The notes under the pieces were generated by a model that saw only the letters and a list, made by a program, of their open reading frames with translations, was not told where the DNA came from and made no database searches. Of a stretch of DNA of 64,000 bases, positions 1-14,944 are shown piece by piece. The stretch's first letter is position 1. The number at the start of each line of letters is the position of its first letter. The stretch is taken from assembly GCA_002104935.1 (NCBI GenBank), contig MCGT01000002.1, positions 310,001 through 374,000 of the forward strand, written 5' to 3'. This stretch comes from Hesseltinella vesiculosa (lineage: Eukaryota > Mucoromycota > Mucoromycetes > Mucorales > Cunninghamellaceae). The position numbers and the translations under genes were made by a program.

Positions 1-3000
1 GACGGTTGACCCAGTCAATAAAGTGCTCCATCTTGGTGCCATCAGGTGCCACCAGAGCCTTGTCGCCTTGGCCGCTGGCCTTGACCAGTTCAAAGTCAAG
101 GTCGTAACAGCGATGGGTGAAGAGTGAGCTAACAAACGAGTCGAGCAAGCGCTGGTCATATTCATTGTCGATGCGACCACCATAAATCGATTGCTTGAGC
201 AGTGACTGGATGGCGTCCCAGGGAATCTTTTCAGGAGAGATGTTGGCCCGGTCACCGGCCGCCATGTCGAGCCAGTGGTCGATGGTGGACAAGGCACAAT
301 CTTGATCTGAATCGTTGAATTCGTAGATCTTGGTCCAACCAAGAGGCACATAACGGAGACGTTCTTGCACCACAGCATGGAGCCAAGCAAGCATAAAGTA
401 CAGTCGCGTGCGTTCTGTGGGGCCACGGGACAGGCGCGCGTGAGGAATGGTGCGCAGCGATTCAAGCAAGTTGGCCTTGATACCGGGAGGAGGCTCAAAC
501 ATGAGGACACGAGACATGCGAAGCAAGTTGACAGGCACCTTGGGGTTGGTTTCCATGGTCAGGAACAGACGGAAGTTGGGATGAGGCTTCATGCTGTGCA
601 ACTTCTTTTCCAGTTGGCCCAGCCAGGAAGGAGCCAGGTGGACGTTTTTCAGCATCACCCATTGACCGGTCTTGACGGCAAGAGAGATGGCTTGATCAGC
701 CAGGGTAAACCCTTCAGCAGAACCCATGGCCACAGACGTACAACGGGTATTGGATTCGGCCACTAAATGATCAACGCGGTAGCTTGCATCATAACCAGGG
801 ATCGAACAAAGGGCCAGAGGCGTGCTGGCGTCCACTTCTCCATGCACAATCTGGTGGAGGCTTACTTCACCTTGTGCCAAGAAAGCAGGATCGAAGATTT
901 CAGAAGCAAAGATCGTAGTGGCATGAATCAAACGGTCAGGACGGATACATTTCACTACCAGCATTTTTCGAAGTGAGGCAACCATAGCTAAATAAAGAAA
1001 AGCGAGAAAAAAAAAAACAAGCGAAAAACAAAGACAAGCGAAAAAAAAAAAAAAAAAAAAAAGGTGAAAAAAAAAAGTCAGACGATGGCCTGATCCCCTA
1101 ATGGTAATGATTGTTCAAATGATCAGCGACTTACGAGATACATTAACATCCCAACAGACAGGCACAACGGTTTCCGGAGCATCGTGAGCCAAAAAGGCTT
1201 GCCATTCATCAGCGTTGGAACGGATGTGGTCAATGATCGAAGTGAAGCAGGCCAGGTTCTTGATCTCATCCACGCGTATGGCGAGGTCGTCGTCGATAAA
1301 GTCGGGCAAGTTGAGACTGGCAGCAGTGGTTTTGGCGTTGGTGATGGCTTCGTTGGCACCCAACAAAAAGTCGAATTCAGCATCATCCATGTCTTGTGTC
1401 TTTTGGCCATGCATTTGGATCTGGCAGAGCAACACAGCAAACATGGGGTGATCTTCGTGCAAGAGCGTGCGAGAGCCACGGTGGTAAGCAGCAGCAAACA
1501 GATCGCGCGACAGGATGGCCAGGCGCTGGTCAGGTTCGGTGACGCCCTTGAGGTTGGGGTTGGCGTGTAGGACGTACTGGAAGATGTCGTAGAAGAAATC
1601 GAGCGAGAATTGGTAAAAGTGGTGGATCAAGTTCATTTGCTCCATGACAAAGAAGATGGAACTACAGGCATGGGCCAAAGGAGAATACACAGCGGTGGTC
1701 TGCTCGACTTGTTGCATGACAGTGTTGGTTTCGTCCACCTTGTGCGTGATGTCGGCAGCTTCCTTCTTGAGCGTTTCCAGCGTGTCAATGACCTTGTCAT
1801 CGTCCAAGATGTTACCCTTGGATTCGTTGAGAGCTTGCAGCAGCGACTTTTCCAGGTGACGCAGTTTGAGCTGGAATTCACCTTGCAGCTTGATGAGATC
1901 TGTGCGGCGTTGGTCGACGTCAGGACGTTCAGCCTTGAGTACCTTGTTGAGACACTGGCTCTGGAGACTGCCGCGGGTGACAGTAAAGTTGACAAAGGTG
2001 ACACGCGAACAGATGTCGGGAGCAAAGTTGACAGACGGGTCACGAGTGGACAGGAAGAGCGTGAAGGATGGCGAGAAATCAATGTCTTGGTTTCCGAGGC
2101 GGATCAGCACACGACCACCAGTACGACGCAGTTCCTTGTTGAGCACAGGGTTGAGGATGGGATCCAGATGTTCGACGTCTTGAATCAGGATGGGGTTGCC
2201 GAATCGGAGCGCACTTTCAAGGTTCTTGATAAAAGCATCGTCCAAGAAGCTGGTGACGGTGATCTTGCGGTCCTTGTATTCGTTGGCCAAGAAGTTGGTA
2301 GCCTGGCCGGAGGGATCGATGATCAATGGGTAGCGGTCGAAGCGCTTGAGCATGATGGCGTTTTCGATACACAAGCTGTCGGTGGGCAAGGAGTTGGCGT
2401 GCCACGACAGGCGGTCATCAGCTGTAGACAGGTACTCGGTCAGAGACATTTCTTGCTTGAATTGGATGTTTGCATTCACAAGATGGTCGGCCCAGCACTG
2501 CACCAAGGTTTCACGGTACTGCTGGTCAAAGTAACCGCTGTAGGCCAAAAAGGCGGCAGCCAACAGCACGTCACCGACAATGGTACCCATTTGGCTTTCA
2601 AAGGCTTGGCTGGCGGCTTCCCAACGCACACGTTCGGAGGACAAGCTGCTGAGCAAGGTCAAACTTCGGTCCACCTTGAACTTGACACGGTCCATTTCAG
2701 ACGTGATCAGTTGGGTTTCACCAATAAGGGCGGCATATTCTTCCTTGTAGCGGGCAATGCTGGTTTCGAGATCCACAATCATTTGTTCAATATCAGCAGC
2801 CTTGAGCTTGGTGTCTTCGGCGCTTTGTTCGAGCTGGTCAACTTCGTCACGGAGAGGACCCACACGGTCCAGGATATCACTGTAGGACACTTGAGCAGAC
2901 ACCCATTTCACCAAAGGACCACAGGCCTTGGAAGCACGGTTAACGGTTTCATATTCAAAACCAGGGTTGTTGAGGTAGTTGCGGCGCATAAAGTCGCGAA

Positions 3001-6000
3001 GCTGTTTTGTCATCTGACTCTCGGTGTTGTAGTTGACAATGCTGGCGATAAAGTCGTCACGACGGATAATGCTTTGAACAGACTTCCAGTTTTCAATCTT
3101 GTGGCCGAGCATGGTGCATACAGATTCCATAGCCAGTTTGACAGCTTCAGGAGGGTTACCCATGGATCGTACTTCTGTCAATTGTTGACGTTTGATGTTG
3201 CTCACACTCTTGCGTGCTTCAGCCACTGCAGGCTCAGCGTTTGCCAAATCTGTCAACACCACGCGGCGTCGTTCCTCGATTTCCTGTGAAGATCCAAAAA
3301 AAGAAAAAAAAATTCAGCCGCCGTGTCCTCTCCCTCTTGTTTCTGGACTTGCCTTGTTCTGGATTTCCAGAGCTTCTTGGATTTGGATCGAGGCAGCCTT
3401 CTTTTGTTCGGCTTCTTTTTCATCGGCAACCATTTGCTTGATCTTTTCGTTGGCTTGAGCATTCTTGAGTTCGAGCTGGTTCTTCTTGATAGCCAAGCTC
3501 TTGCGCAGTTCTTCAACCTTGATGACAGTGTCCTTGAGCTTTTCGAGACCCACATTCAAGTGGCGTTGCTGTTCTTCCAAGTCTTCGCGCTTTTCGTTGA
3601 ACAGGCGCACGTAGTGAGAGATGAAATCAAGGAAGTGGCGAGGCGTAGCATAGTTGTGGCGGCCTTGGCGTTTGCTGAGGCGGGCATTGATGTCGTACAG
3701 CGACTGGTGCACATAGACAAGTGCATTAACAACGGCTTCACGGTGGGTGGGAGGAATCGACAGGCTACGATAGGCAATAGGGAAGTTGAGAGGAGCACCG
3801 TAGGTTTGCAAGTCCAAATCGAGACCGTTAGTGAATTCGGAGCCGACTTGATAAAAGGCTTGATCGGGCCAGTCACCAAACCAATCGAGAACACAACGAT
3901 TGAACAAAGCAGGCGAGGTGGCGGCACGTGAGGCAAGGCCGCCTTCGGGAGGATTCATGGTGAAGACGACGTGCAAGTTGCGCATGACCTGTTGTGTGAA
4001 CCACTTGTACAGCTCATCATTGGAGTCGAGCATCAGGCCGTCGCGTTGGGTGCCTTCTTTACAGGCAGTCATCAGAGCAGCGTATTCATCACCTTCAAAC
4101 AGACCAGGCACTTCGGCATTGGCAAGCAGAGTGTTCATACGTTCGAGGAAACCGCTGTCCAGGACATTGCTTTCGTCCATGATGAAGCAGATCTTTTCAC
4201 CCTTGCAACCAGCACGGCGGAGCACCAGGCGGAGATCATCGTCGAAATCAGCACCAGTGTATTTGTTGTGCACCTTGACTTGGAAGACACTGAGACCATT
4301 CATCCAGGCCACAAATCGGGACAGCGTGGTCTTGCCGGAACCACTGACACCAATCAACAGCAAGTGACCTTGGGGTTGACGGAAGACACGATCGATACGA
4401 AGGACGTGTTCCAGGACGTCGTTGAACAGGACCAAAGGCACGTCTAGCTCTTCTTCGTAAAAGACCTTTAAGCGAGCCTTGGCAAAGTCACGCAGCTGCT
4501 CGCGGTCGACAGGAATGTAGTGTTTGGAGAGCCAGTTGGAGAACAGGATGGGGCGTTCAAGAGCTTCGTCATGGTTGATGGCAGGGAAGTGGGTCAGGGC
4601 AATGTCGTTGATCATCTTGTCGGTCCATTCACGTTCTTCTTCGTCCACCAGACGATCTTGGAACAGGCGCAGGGCTTCGTGGGCCCAGATACGCACAAGG
4701 CCTTCGACAGTCAGAGTTTCAAGAGGCTTGATGGCTTCAAAGATACCTCGAACCCATCGCGTCAGTTCACGAGGCGAGTAAATGTAATGGGCTTGGATGT
4801 CTGGGGTGAATCGTTTTTGCGAAGCAAGATACAGGTCGACCATGGCAGCCGTGAGGGGTTCGGCATAGCCACGTAAGTTGGGAACCACCTTGAGCATGGC
4901 GCGTGAGAAGGTACTGTAAATCTGCATCAATGACGTTTGGCCAGCATAATCGACCATCACCAAGGGAGCATGGCGCAGGAAACGGTGAGACAATGGCACA
5001 CGACCAGGATCCGTAGGAGGGTTACAGGCACCAACAAACTAAATGAGAGAAGATGAGTCCACACATGACAAGTTAGATGGACCAAAAAAAAAAAAGTGTA
5101 AGCTGCTTACCTGAATACGTTCAAGAGTAACCCAGGCTTTGTCAGTGGTGCGCCAGAACCCGTTGTATTCAACCAATTGGCGAAGATAAGAGATGACGCG
5201 TTGGGTGTTGTATTTGTCCGTAGCAGGCAAATTGATTTCATCACAAAACACGACCAACCAGCGGCCGATCATGGTAGGCGACAAAATCACACCGTTGGGT
5301 GTCTTGCGATATTCACAATGCTGTTCAAATGTCTTGAGGATCAGCTCAGGCGTGGTGGCGCTAGAGAAATTGAGGCCAACGACTTCCATGTCGGGAAGCT
5401 TGCGCAGGGCACTGAAGAGTGTCATGGTTTTACCAGAACCAGGAGGACCGCAAAGAATTAAGGGTTTGTGTTCTGAGAGCCATGAGTACAGCACTTCTTC
5501 ATGACGAATGGTGTCGACGGTAGGAATGATGATGTCAGCTTCGGCAACCTTGTGAGTTTCAATTTCGATCACAGGCACCTTGGATTCCCATGGCACCCAT
5601 TGGCCTGAGTTAACAGCAACGTCGAAATCAATGATGCTTTGGTTGTTGGCAGATGGTGGAAGTTCATAAGTGGTCACACCGCGCACATAGTCGCCTAGCA
5701 CGGTGCGGAGATCCAGCTTGGCATCACCAGAGAACGACCAGATCAACGAGTAGATGATACGCTTGGTGATATAGCTTTCGAGGTGGTCGCCAGCCATGGG
5801 GAAATCGACATGTTGAGCATTGTATTCCAGGACGTTGCGGACAGTCTTGTTGAGCAAGGAGAAAAAGGTGGAGAGCACACGCATGCGGGTGAAGTCCATG
5901 ATGTGTTCCAAGGTAGCGGCATAGACCAAGGATTTGGCAACAAGGCCGTTCTCGTCGCTAAGGTCGGTGGCCATGATGGCAGCAATGGCGCGCTGTGTGG

Positions 6001-9000
6001 CCAGGTTGGGGTTCACAACAGCAGTCTCGTCCCCAGCAGCAGGACGGCGAGGGGCGACAGCTGCAGAATTGCCTTCTTCATCGATCTCGTCCATGGGCAC
6101 TTGTCGAAGGGTCTCGAGATAGTTGGTGAACAGCATGGGCAACGTGATAATATCTTCGCTGAACCAGACCATACCACAACGAGATACAGTAGCAAGCGTG
6201 GCGTACTTGAGCGTTTCGACTTCAAACATGATTCTGACATTGGGAGGTAGGTTGAGACGTTCACCATTGGGCAGGGTCAAAAGGCGGTTGTCATCGAGCA
6301 CAGAATTCAAATTTTCTACCCATTCAGGGTCCACATCACCATCAAAGATAATCCAGTGGCGTTTTTGACTTTCACCACGCACGTTGTCGACAATCTTGCG
6401 AAGGATGTGGGTGAAGAGACCATCGGTCCATTCGCGGGTAGTGGGATCTAGCGTACCATACAGAGCGTCTTTGGGAATAGCCTTGGGGTCGATTGTATAA
6501 GCAACACCTTCGACATTTTCCACTCGTTCCAAAGCAGCCAGCAGAGTCTTCCAGGCCGAAGATTTGCCTGAACCTGAAGGACCAACCATCATCAAACCGT
6601 GGTGGATGTTTTGAATCTGATACAGTTGAATGACCTTTTCCATCCAGGCATCACCAGCAACAATGCGGTTTTCTTGGCACACCTTGCGTAGTTCATGTTT
6701 CAAGCGATCCAAATCAACTGGTGCATATTCAACCCCAGGGAAGACATCAGCAAGTAAGCTAATAATAGCAGCAAAAAAAAAAAAAAAGAGAGGTTAAAAA
6801 AATGTGGTTTTTTCTTTCTTTTGCTTTTCTAATTTACCTGGTCAACAAAGGAATGTCATCGGCAACAAGTTTGGGGACAACAGTTTCACGGATACTAAAG
6901 GGCAGTGAAAGAGAGAAGAAGGTAAAGGTGAGCTCATGGATGTTGAAGACATGCGATGCAAGGATTTGGTGGGTTTACCTGGAAATGAGGATTTGTTGCT
7001 CAGGGATGGGTTCCGAGAACGAGTTGAATTCAGCAAGGTCAACTTCCTTCTGTTCAAGAAGTTTGCGAAGGTCGACAAGACGGTCACGCTTCAGATTACC
7101 AGCGCTGACCAGGACACTCTTGAGAGCTCGGAGACCAAAGTCATAGTGGGATTGAGGCGACAGCTGTTCGTTACAGAGATTGAAGAGGGGCACAACCTTG
7201 GACGCAAGAATTTCGGCACTGCGGAAACCCTGCGAGTACAACATGACCTGGGCAATCAGCTCACGATCTGGCTTCGTCATGGCGATGCTACGGAAGAGCT
7301 TCTTCAAGTTGTCGGGCAGGTTGGAACGACCAGCATAGCCAGGATTCATGGTGATGAAGATACCGGTGTCGAGATTGACCTTGACGTTGCGGCCAACCAA
7401 CTCGACTTCGTGGTTGGGGTTGGTCATGGTTTCCTTGAGACCCAATTGGATCGACTGCACTTGTTGAGACACAGCTGACAGGATGCGTTCTTCCAAACGA
7501 TTGAATTCATCGAAACAGCCCCAGGCACCGACTTGACAAAGACCAATAAAGATACGGCCCATGGCTTGGAAATCGAATGTCTCGTCACAACAAAATACAA
7601 GGACAAAGCGACCCAGCTGCACACCAAGAGCTTTGACGGATTCGGTTTTACCAGTACCGGCAGGACCAAAGGGTGAACCACCAAGCTTTTGGTCAAGGGC
7701 TTGGGTGAGCGTCAGGTAACAACGATCAGTCAAAGGCGTTTGGACTAAACGATCGACAACGCCAAGATACTCGTAGCCATAATAGAAGGTAGCGTTGGCC
7801 ATGTGGATGACAAGGCGTTGTAGAGGGTCTTCAGTAGAGGCGTTGAAGTAGTAGCGCATCTGGTACAGCCAGTGGAAGTCCTTGTTGGAGATGACATTCT
7901 GCTGCATGAGTTGGCGGGTGACGTCGCGCTGGTGCACGAGCTCGGTGACAAGATGCTCGCACTTGCGGCGTTTGATGGGAGACAGGTCAAGAAGCACGGC
8001 GTCGGCAAGGATGTTGAGATTCTTTTCAACAAGACCAAGAGTTTGCTGAAGGGGTGAGGCTGGGTCGTCGGAGGAGGTGAGGCCTTGGTCTTCCATGCTG
8101 ACGAGCGCCTTGTCGACGGACTGCGTCCAAATGATCTGAGCAGCGAGCACAACAAGCTGAGCTGGGTACTTGTCGACCCATTCCAAAAAGGCATCGCCGG
8201 GTGAGACAGTGGTGTCATCGTCGGTGTTGGGTGTTTCTTCAGGGTGGCCGTAGAGTGTCTCGAGCCCGCTTACACCGTCAGACAGCAAGAGCGCGAGAGA
8301 GACACGCATTTCTTTTTCGAGCAATGTGAGCCAGTCATTGATCTTGGGATTGTCTTTGACCGAAACTGGGTTACGGAAGTGCACTTGTTCACCTTCTTTG
8401 GAAGTCATGCCAAGAATGGAGGTCTGCTCGTCGTCCAGGATGATGGTGGCAATGCCGGCAAACATCTTCTTGAAATGTTTCTGGATACGCAGGATGTCCT
8501 TGCTGTTACCGATGATTTCAAGCAAGTCTTCGTCACCCACAAAGTAGAATCGAGGGAAGGACGAGCGTTCACGTTCGAGGTACTCACCCAGAGCCTTTTG
8601 GATTTTGCTGAGCAGGTCGGCAAGGCGCTCCAGGGATTTTTGGATGTTAGGAATGTTGAGCACGTCGAGAACAAAGGGCGACTTGTACACTTTCTTCATG
8701 ACAGTCAGGAATTCGGTGTTGATGCTTTGGAAGCGCGAGGTTTCGACAGGGAGCAGATGCTTGATATCGACGCTGCCGCTGAAGATGCCTTCAAGGTATA
8801 CCCATTGGCGCTGGACATCGATCCAAACATCAAACAACACGTGCACTCGGTTCAGCTTGTCTTCCCAGGAGGCAGCATCTTCTTCAAAGACCTTGTAATA
8901 GGGGGAAAGCTTCATGGCAGTGAGCGAGTTGATGTGTTCACCGGTCTTAGTGAAGAGGTCATCCCAGCCACGGATCAGGCGGCAGCGATTCTGGTAATTG

Positions 9001-12000
9001 ACGAGGTCGAGCACATAGTTGGTCCAGGTCTCCTTGATTTGCTTCAGGTATTCCTCGAGGGCCATTTCACCCTGGGCTTGCAGGATGACGTCCTTGATGA
9101 CTTGTTCATTGCGTTTGAGATCCAGATCCCACAAATGACCGATGGTCATTTCGGAAAGCGTGAAGCGGCCTTCCACACGCAACGTCTTGAAGATCTGGCG
9201 CCAGTGACGTTCACGCAGAGCTTCCGACTTGAGGTCCGACACCAAGGGGTTGACGCGGAGGAGCTGGCGCAAGGTGTCTTGGACGTATTCAAAGGCAGCA
9301 TATTGACGCATACGGTTGGGCATTTCCTTGGTGCTGCTGACAAGTTCATCGATGCTTTGGCGCACTTTGCGAGGGACAACCGAGGTCCAGGGTGTGTCCC
9401 GGATCTCATATACTGATTGCCAAACGTTTGCCAATGACGACCAGACCGACTTGAGATCACGTAGTTCTTCTAACACGGGATCCAAGCGTGCTTCAGAAGT
9501 TTGCTCAAGGTCAAGGGCTTCCTTGGCTCGGCACACCATGTCAAACTCTTCCTTCAGGCGAGTCACACGACCCTCAAAGATGCTGAGCGTATTGGTGGCG
9601 ATGTCAGGCTTGATGTCGCCTTGCACAGGTTTGGTCTTTTCCCATTCGGCACAGATGTCTCGGATCTTTTGTTCAACCACCTTGTCTTCGGCCACAATCT
9701 TCATTTGCAAACCAGCTATTCAAGATGTAAAAAAGGGACGTCAGATATCATGTCCTGGGCCCCCCCCTTTTTTTTTTTCTGGTCTATTGATATCTGTGAA
9801 CCCGTTGCACTTACCAATTTGAGTTTGAATGGCATTGTTCTTGCGGCTGAGGATTTCATTAAAGGCGCTCCATTCGCCATCCACTTGATCAACATAGAGC
9901 CAGTCGTTGGGGAATTGGAAGCGTTGGCGTTCGAGGGTTTTCTGGCCTTGACGGAAGAGCTCGACGTCCTGACCCCATTTGTTGACTTTGCGTTTGAGGT
10001 CTTGGACAAAGGTGATAAAGGTGACGGCTTCGCCAGTGGAGTTACTTTCGATAGACTGTTGCTCGAGTTCAAAGCGGCCCTTGGAGACGGACGTATGGAA
10101 TTCGCGCATCGAGTTGCCCAGCATGCTACCGAATTTGTTGAGGATTTCCTTTTGCCATTGATCGTACTTTTGGTTGACCTTGCTCTGCACTTGTTCATAA
10201 TCAACAACGAGGGGACCAAAGGATTGTTCGGTTTCCGAGTTATCAAAGGTGCCGCGCGCCTTTTTGATTTCGAGCAGGATTTGCTGCCACTTGTTGAGGT
10301 CGTCCTCAAGAATGGAGAACACGTGGCTCGCTTCAAGATCCCAGAGCGATTGGTACTGCAACCAGATATTGACGTAATCAGAGACCTGGCGGATCTTAGT
10401 TTCGACAATCTGATAGGCTTGTTCGAGCGACCCGTCGCCGAGGCCGGTCAGCAGGCTAGCGTAGTCCTTTTCGATCAGAGGGTTGTCCTTGACGTTCAGG
10501 CCACCTTCATAGCGAGAGCTTCGGATGCGAGGTAAATGACAGATGACGGAGAGCCAGTCATGCAGCTGTGACCACCAGCTGGTACGAGCTTGTTCGATGG
10601 GAGGGTCCAGATACATGACTTGGTTGCGGATACGGATTTCGTGCACAAGAATTTGCAGAGCAGGCTTGACTTCTGACGGTTTGACTTCGGGAACGGCTTT
10701 TTCTTCGACGTCGCGGGCATCTACCTTTCCACGGCGGCGGCGGCTCTTTGAGATACTAACTTCGGGAATGGCTTGCTCCTCCGTAATGCCTTGGAAAGCA
10801 TTGGTCCAGGATTTGATAGCTTGTTGCAAACGGGTCACTAGCACGGCTTCGATACGCTTATCCAAGTTAGCCACCCATTGTTCCAGGTTGGAATAGTTTT
10901 CAAGATTGAGTCGATCGATCTGAGGCGAGAATTTAAAAAAAAAAAAAAAACTAGGTGAGCAATGCACAAAATTTGATGTCAGACAGTTTTTTTTTTTTTT
11001 TTACCAATTTTTGGACACGGCCAAGAGTTTCTTCGAAACGTTCAGCTTGATAAGGGCACGCCTTCATTTCTTCGATGCCTTTGTTCAGTTCGTCATAATA
11101 GCCGATGAGCGATTCAACCTTGTCTTGGAAAACAGAGACCACATTTGCAAATTCACGCACAAACATGACATGGCGGTTTTCACGAGCATCCAATGGAGTG
11201 CCGGTCAGATAAGACAAGGGACGGTGATGCGCGTCGTAGGTGTTCACAAAGTAATCCCAACGCAAGTTGATACCTAAGCAGGGAGTGAGATGAGATTAGC
11301 TGGATTGCATATTATTTCACTGCGACATTACCTTTGGTGATCATGGCATGGACCTCATTGCGGTAGTCGGCGACAAGTGTGATGATGTCGGGATGACGTT
11401 GGACTTTGTGGACGGTTTGGGAAAAGGTGCGGACGGTTTCCATGAGGCTAACAGCAAAAGGATAGACACGCTTGGCATCTTTGGCGACGTTGGAGATGGT
11501 ATGGGGTACTTGGAAATTCAGCCACAGGAGGTTGCGTACTTCCTTGAACAGAGTGATGATCTGACCATCAAAGTTGACGCCCAAGACAAGAGCGTTCTTT
11601 TGCATGCGGTTGCGGGAGATTTCAAAGATCCGGCCCGAGACAGACAAGTCGCGCTTTGTGATTTCCTGGAGCCAGTTTTCGTAGACCAGGCGAGTGTCTA
11701 ATTTCTTTCGGAAACTGGTGCTTTCGGTTTGAAGTTTCTGGCCATCGGCATAAAGCTCCCAGCCTTTACCAAGGACGTCTTCGACACGCTTCATGTAGAG
11801 GGAGAGCTGGCGATCGATTTGGCGAGCCCAGATAATGGCACCGGAAATAGGAGGCAGGTCACGAAGCTGGGCCATGTGGAAAGCTTCCGAGTGGCGGTAC
11901 TGCATCTTGAATTTGTCATGGAGTCTGTTGATGTCTTCCTTGACGCTGTCGATCAACTGCGTCTGATATTCTTGGATGGCACCGCGAATCTACAAAGGGC

Positions 12001-14312
12001 AAAGGGAAAGTCAAACTTGTGACCGCAATTTCGAACCATGGTGTCTTTGGTATGTTACCTTGGGACGGACAAACAGTGCGTTGAACTTGGAGAAGACGCG
12101 GAACATTTCGTTGGCGTTCTTGGCGGTGCCCAGGCGATCACGTAGACGAGCAATGATTTGGTTTTCTACGCGAGAAACGCGTTCATTGTAAACACCCTCA
12201 GCCTGGATCCAAATTTCAGTGCCCTCTGAAAGGAAGAATGAAAAACATTGGTAAGAAACGAACAAATAGACCTTTTTTTTTTTTGTACCTGGAGAGACGT
12301 CCAAGACGTCAATGTTTTTGACACTTTCATATGCAAGTTTGACTTCTTCGACGGCGTTGATGTCGCTGATGCTGACACTTTCTTCTTCTTCCATGACGCT
12401 GTTGACTTGACCATCGACAACGACAGTCGAGGTTTTAGGACGGGGGCCAGTCATGACACGCACAATGGTTTGGTGCAGCTGCTCATGTTGCTTGCGGAAT
12501 TCGCGGACAAAAATGACACGCTCCTGGAGCTTGGCGTGGGCTGGATTGATCTTGATCGGTAAGAATTTCTCGGACCGCTTGCGGGTGACGTCACGGGCAA
12601 CATTGGTGAATTCCTTGATCAGGTCATCCCAGGTGTGGAAGACTGCTTCAGCACCGGCTGTCGTACGTTCAAAGTCATCGTATTCCATGTACATCATACG
12701 GCGACTGCCTAGCACTTTGAGTAGCTGATCGTTCAAGTCACGGGAGATAGCCTCGACCAAAGGCAATGCTCGGCGGATAGGATAGGGTCTGCAATATACG
12801 AAAGAGAGAGGGAAATGAGCATTTTTTTTTTGAAAGATCAGAATGATCAAGCCAGCAACTTACGAGAGCTTCAATTTCTTGTTCAAATGGCCAAAGATCA
12901 GCACCAGAGATTCGCGGATTTTATCGACATCAGTGGCTGACAGCAATTCGTTTAGTGGGAAATCCTTCATCAGCTGGTTGTATTTGTGCACTATTAAACA
13001 GAATAAAAAAGGTCAGCAGAGGATCGCCTTATTTTCATTGCAAACTTACCAAGCTCCATGCCTTCCTTCAGGCCAGTGTCGGCAATAAAACTGACAGTGG
13101 CGTGGAATCGCTTCGCATGCTTCAAGATATCCAGAGTGAGGGCTTATTGAGTGAATAGAAATTTGGATGTTAAAAGACATTTGGAATGGTCATGCGCGTC
13201 AACTTACTGATTTGGTCACTCTTGAGTTGCTCATCAATCTTTTCAAGGGCACGCTCCATGCTCAGCCAAAAGTTGATTTCTTGGATAGCCGTGCCACTTG
13301 CAGGGTCGCGAGACATCTTGGTAACCTTTTGGATTTCCTTGATCCAACCATTAACATCACCTTGCAGTTTATTCAAAAAGGTGGAATCGGAAAAGAGCGA
13401 GCTATCAACGGCTTCGACGGACACCCGGCGGTTTTGCTCACGGCACTAGATACAAAAAAAAATAAAAAATAAAAAAAAAGCCAGAGGTAAGAACATGGTG
13501 ATATTGAGTGGTATAATTTTTTTTTGCCTTGTCAACAGCCTTTTGAACAACAGGATGGATATTGAGCGAAATATCAGGGATTTCGACGTTTTGTTGCAGA
13601 TGAAGCAAGGACAGCTCCAATTCAGCCATTTTCTTCTTGGCCATAGGCACGCCCATTTTGTTATCTTCGTTCTTCTTGCTGGAAGATTCGGTGGTGGGAC
13701 CATGGCGAGCATTGACATAGGCGTTGAAGTAAGGACTGACGGCAAGGTGGATGTAGGAGTGCAGGAATTCGTAAGCGCTCGTTTGACCAGGTTCAGCAGC
13801 GGTGACAGCGCCAGGTAGATTGAGGAACTGAAGCTGGGACTGGAGAGAGCGAGTTGCATCGAGAGTGGGCACCCGCTTGATCACAGCCAAAGAGCCAACG
13901 TGCGACGTCATGTAGACGATTTCTTGTGACACTGTGTAATTGAACGTGACAGGGGCTTCATCTAGCGAGGAATTAAAAGAGAGCGTGAAGTGAATTGGTT
14001 TGGTTACCGATGACGTGTGAATGGGTAGTTCAGAAAGGATGAATTACCATTGTCTTTGCCACCTTCACGTTCCTTGTAAATAAACAAAACCGGAGACTGG
14101 GCGTCATTGGCAAAACGGTTAAACTTTTCAATGGTGTCAGGATAGGCAAACAGAGTGGAATCCAAATCTTCGAGTTCAGCATCCAAGACTAATGGCAGCA
14201 GATTTTCAAAGTACTTTTTCAAAAGCACCTGATCAAACACAATCAAGGGCTCGGTCGCTCCAGATGAAGCGAAACTAGACGATGGAGGAAGCAGAGATTC
14301 GTCTTCCAACAT
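1..14312 (-). CDS. DYN1: Cytoplasmic dynein 1 heavy chain (C-terminus off window)
   Basis: Motor subunit of cytoplasmic dynein, driving minus-end-directed transport and nuclear migration on microtubules. I assembled 16 exons by frame continuity: 14312-14048, 13961-13528, 13445-13208, 13142-13050, 12990-12864, 12788-12289, 12225-12059, 11989-11332, 11273-11005, 10919-9815, 9715-6979, 6894-6838, 6758-5111, 5038-3353, 3283-1135, 987-<1. This gives about 4370 residues; the end lies beyond base 1. Visible parts in order: N-terminal tail, linker, AAA1 P-loop GPAGTGKT (about 7640-7675) with Walker B FDEFNR, AAA2 P-loop GPSGSGKS (about 6555-6590), AAA3 GPPGSGKT (about 5423-5457), AAA4 GVSGSGKT (about 4325-4360), coiled-coil stalk with microtubule-binding motif GNPPEAV (about 3130-3170), AAA5, AAA6 and part of the C-terminal domain. 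All four nucleotide-binding P-loops look intact. Two introns (3284-3352, 13446-13527) use GC donors. Cytoplasmic rather than axonemal type from overall similarity; very sure of family. Confidence 0.96.
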
Positions 14313-14944
14313 TGTAGGGTATCAAAATAATATAAAAAGGGTGTATACAATCAGAGAGTGTAGTAATATAGCTAAAGTACAGAGGAGAAGGTTTTTGTTG
14401 GTATCCTATGGAAGGGAGGCCAGATGAAAGGATGTAATAAAGATAAAAAAAAAAAAAGAAGTAACCAGACAGTGGAGAGGAAACGGAAAAGGGGTGACGA
14501 TCTGGGCCATTTGATTGGCCGTTGTTGACGTGGGGTTTGAAAATTGCTTTTTTTTTTTTGTTTGGCAGCAAAGCCGTCATTGAAAAATATCTGGCAGGAC
14601 AACCACAACTGACCAGCTTGATTTTTTTTACGTCGACATCACTCATGGGATGCTTCCACAAAGCCAAATTCTCGCATTAATCCATTTAGCTCAGGATTGA
14701 TGAGGATGGTCATTTTTCTTGCTTGTTGCCGTAGGATCCAATCGACGAGGCTCTTGGCCCTGGCCATGCTCTAGGACCAGGTTGACACGGTCATGGATTT
14801 GCTGCTGTTTTGTGCTGCCATACTTTACACCACCATTTTTTAGAAACGATGGTTGAATGGCTGATTACCTATTGTTCTGCGTGCACCGACAGGCAAGTGC
14901 GGAGACTGAATATGACAATCTAATATACTGTATTTTCCAAAACG
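14313..14944. other. Intergenic: 5' flank of dynein
   Basis: This is the first part of the 1.88-kb region between the divergent dynein and IML2-like genes. It holds T- and A-runs (for example near 14440 and 14550) and no reading frame with conserved features. Dynein promoter elements are expected here, but I could not assign a specific one. Confidence 0.5.

Noticed and set aside
1610..3289. Plus-strand ORF of 559 codons
   Set aside because: It lies antisense to the dynein exon 3283-1135, which carries AAA5 and stalk sequence. The frame is open only because of the dynein codon composition and has no family features.
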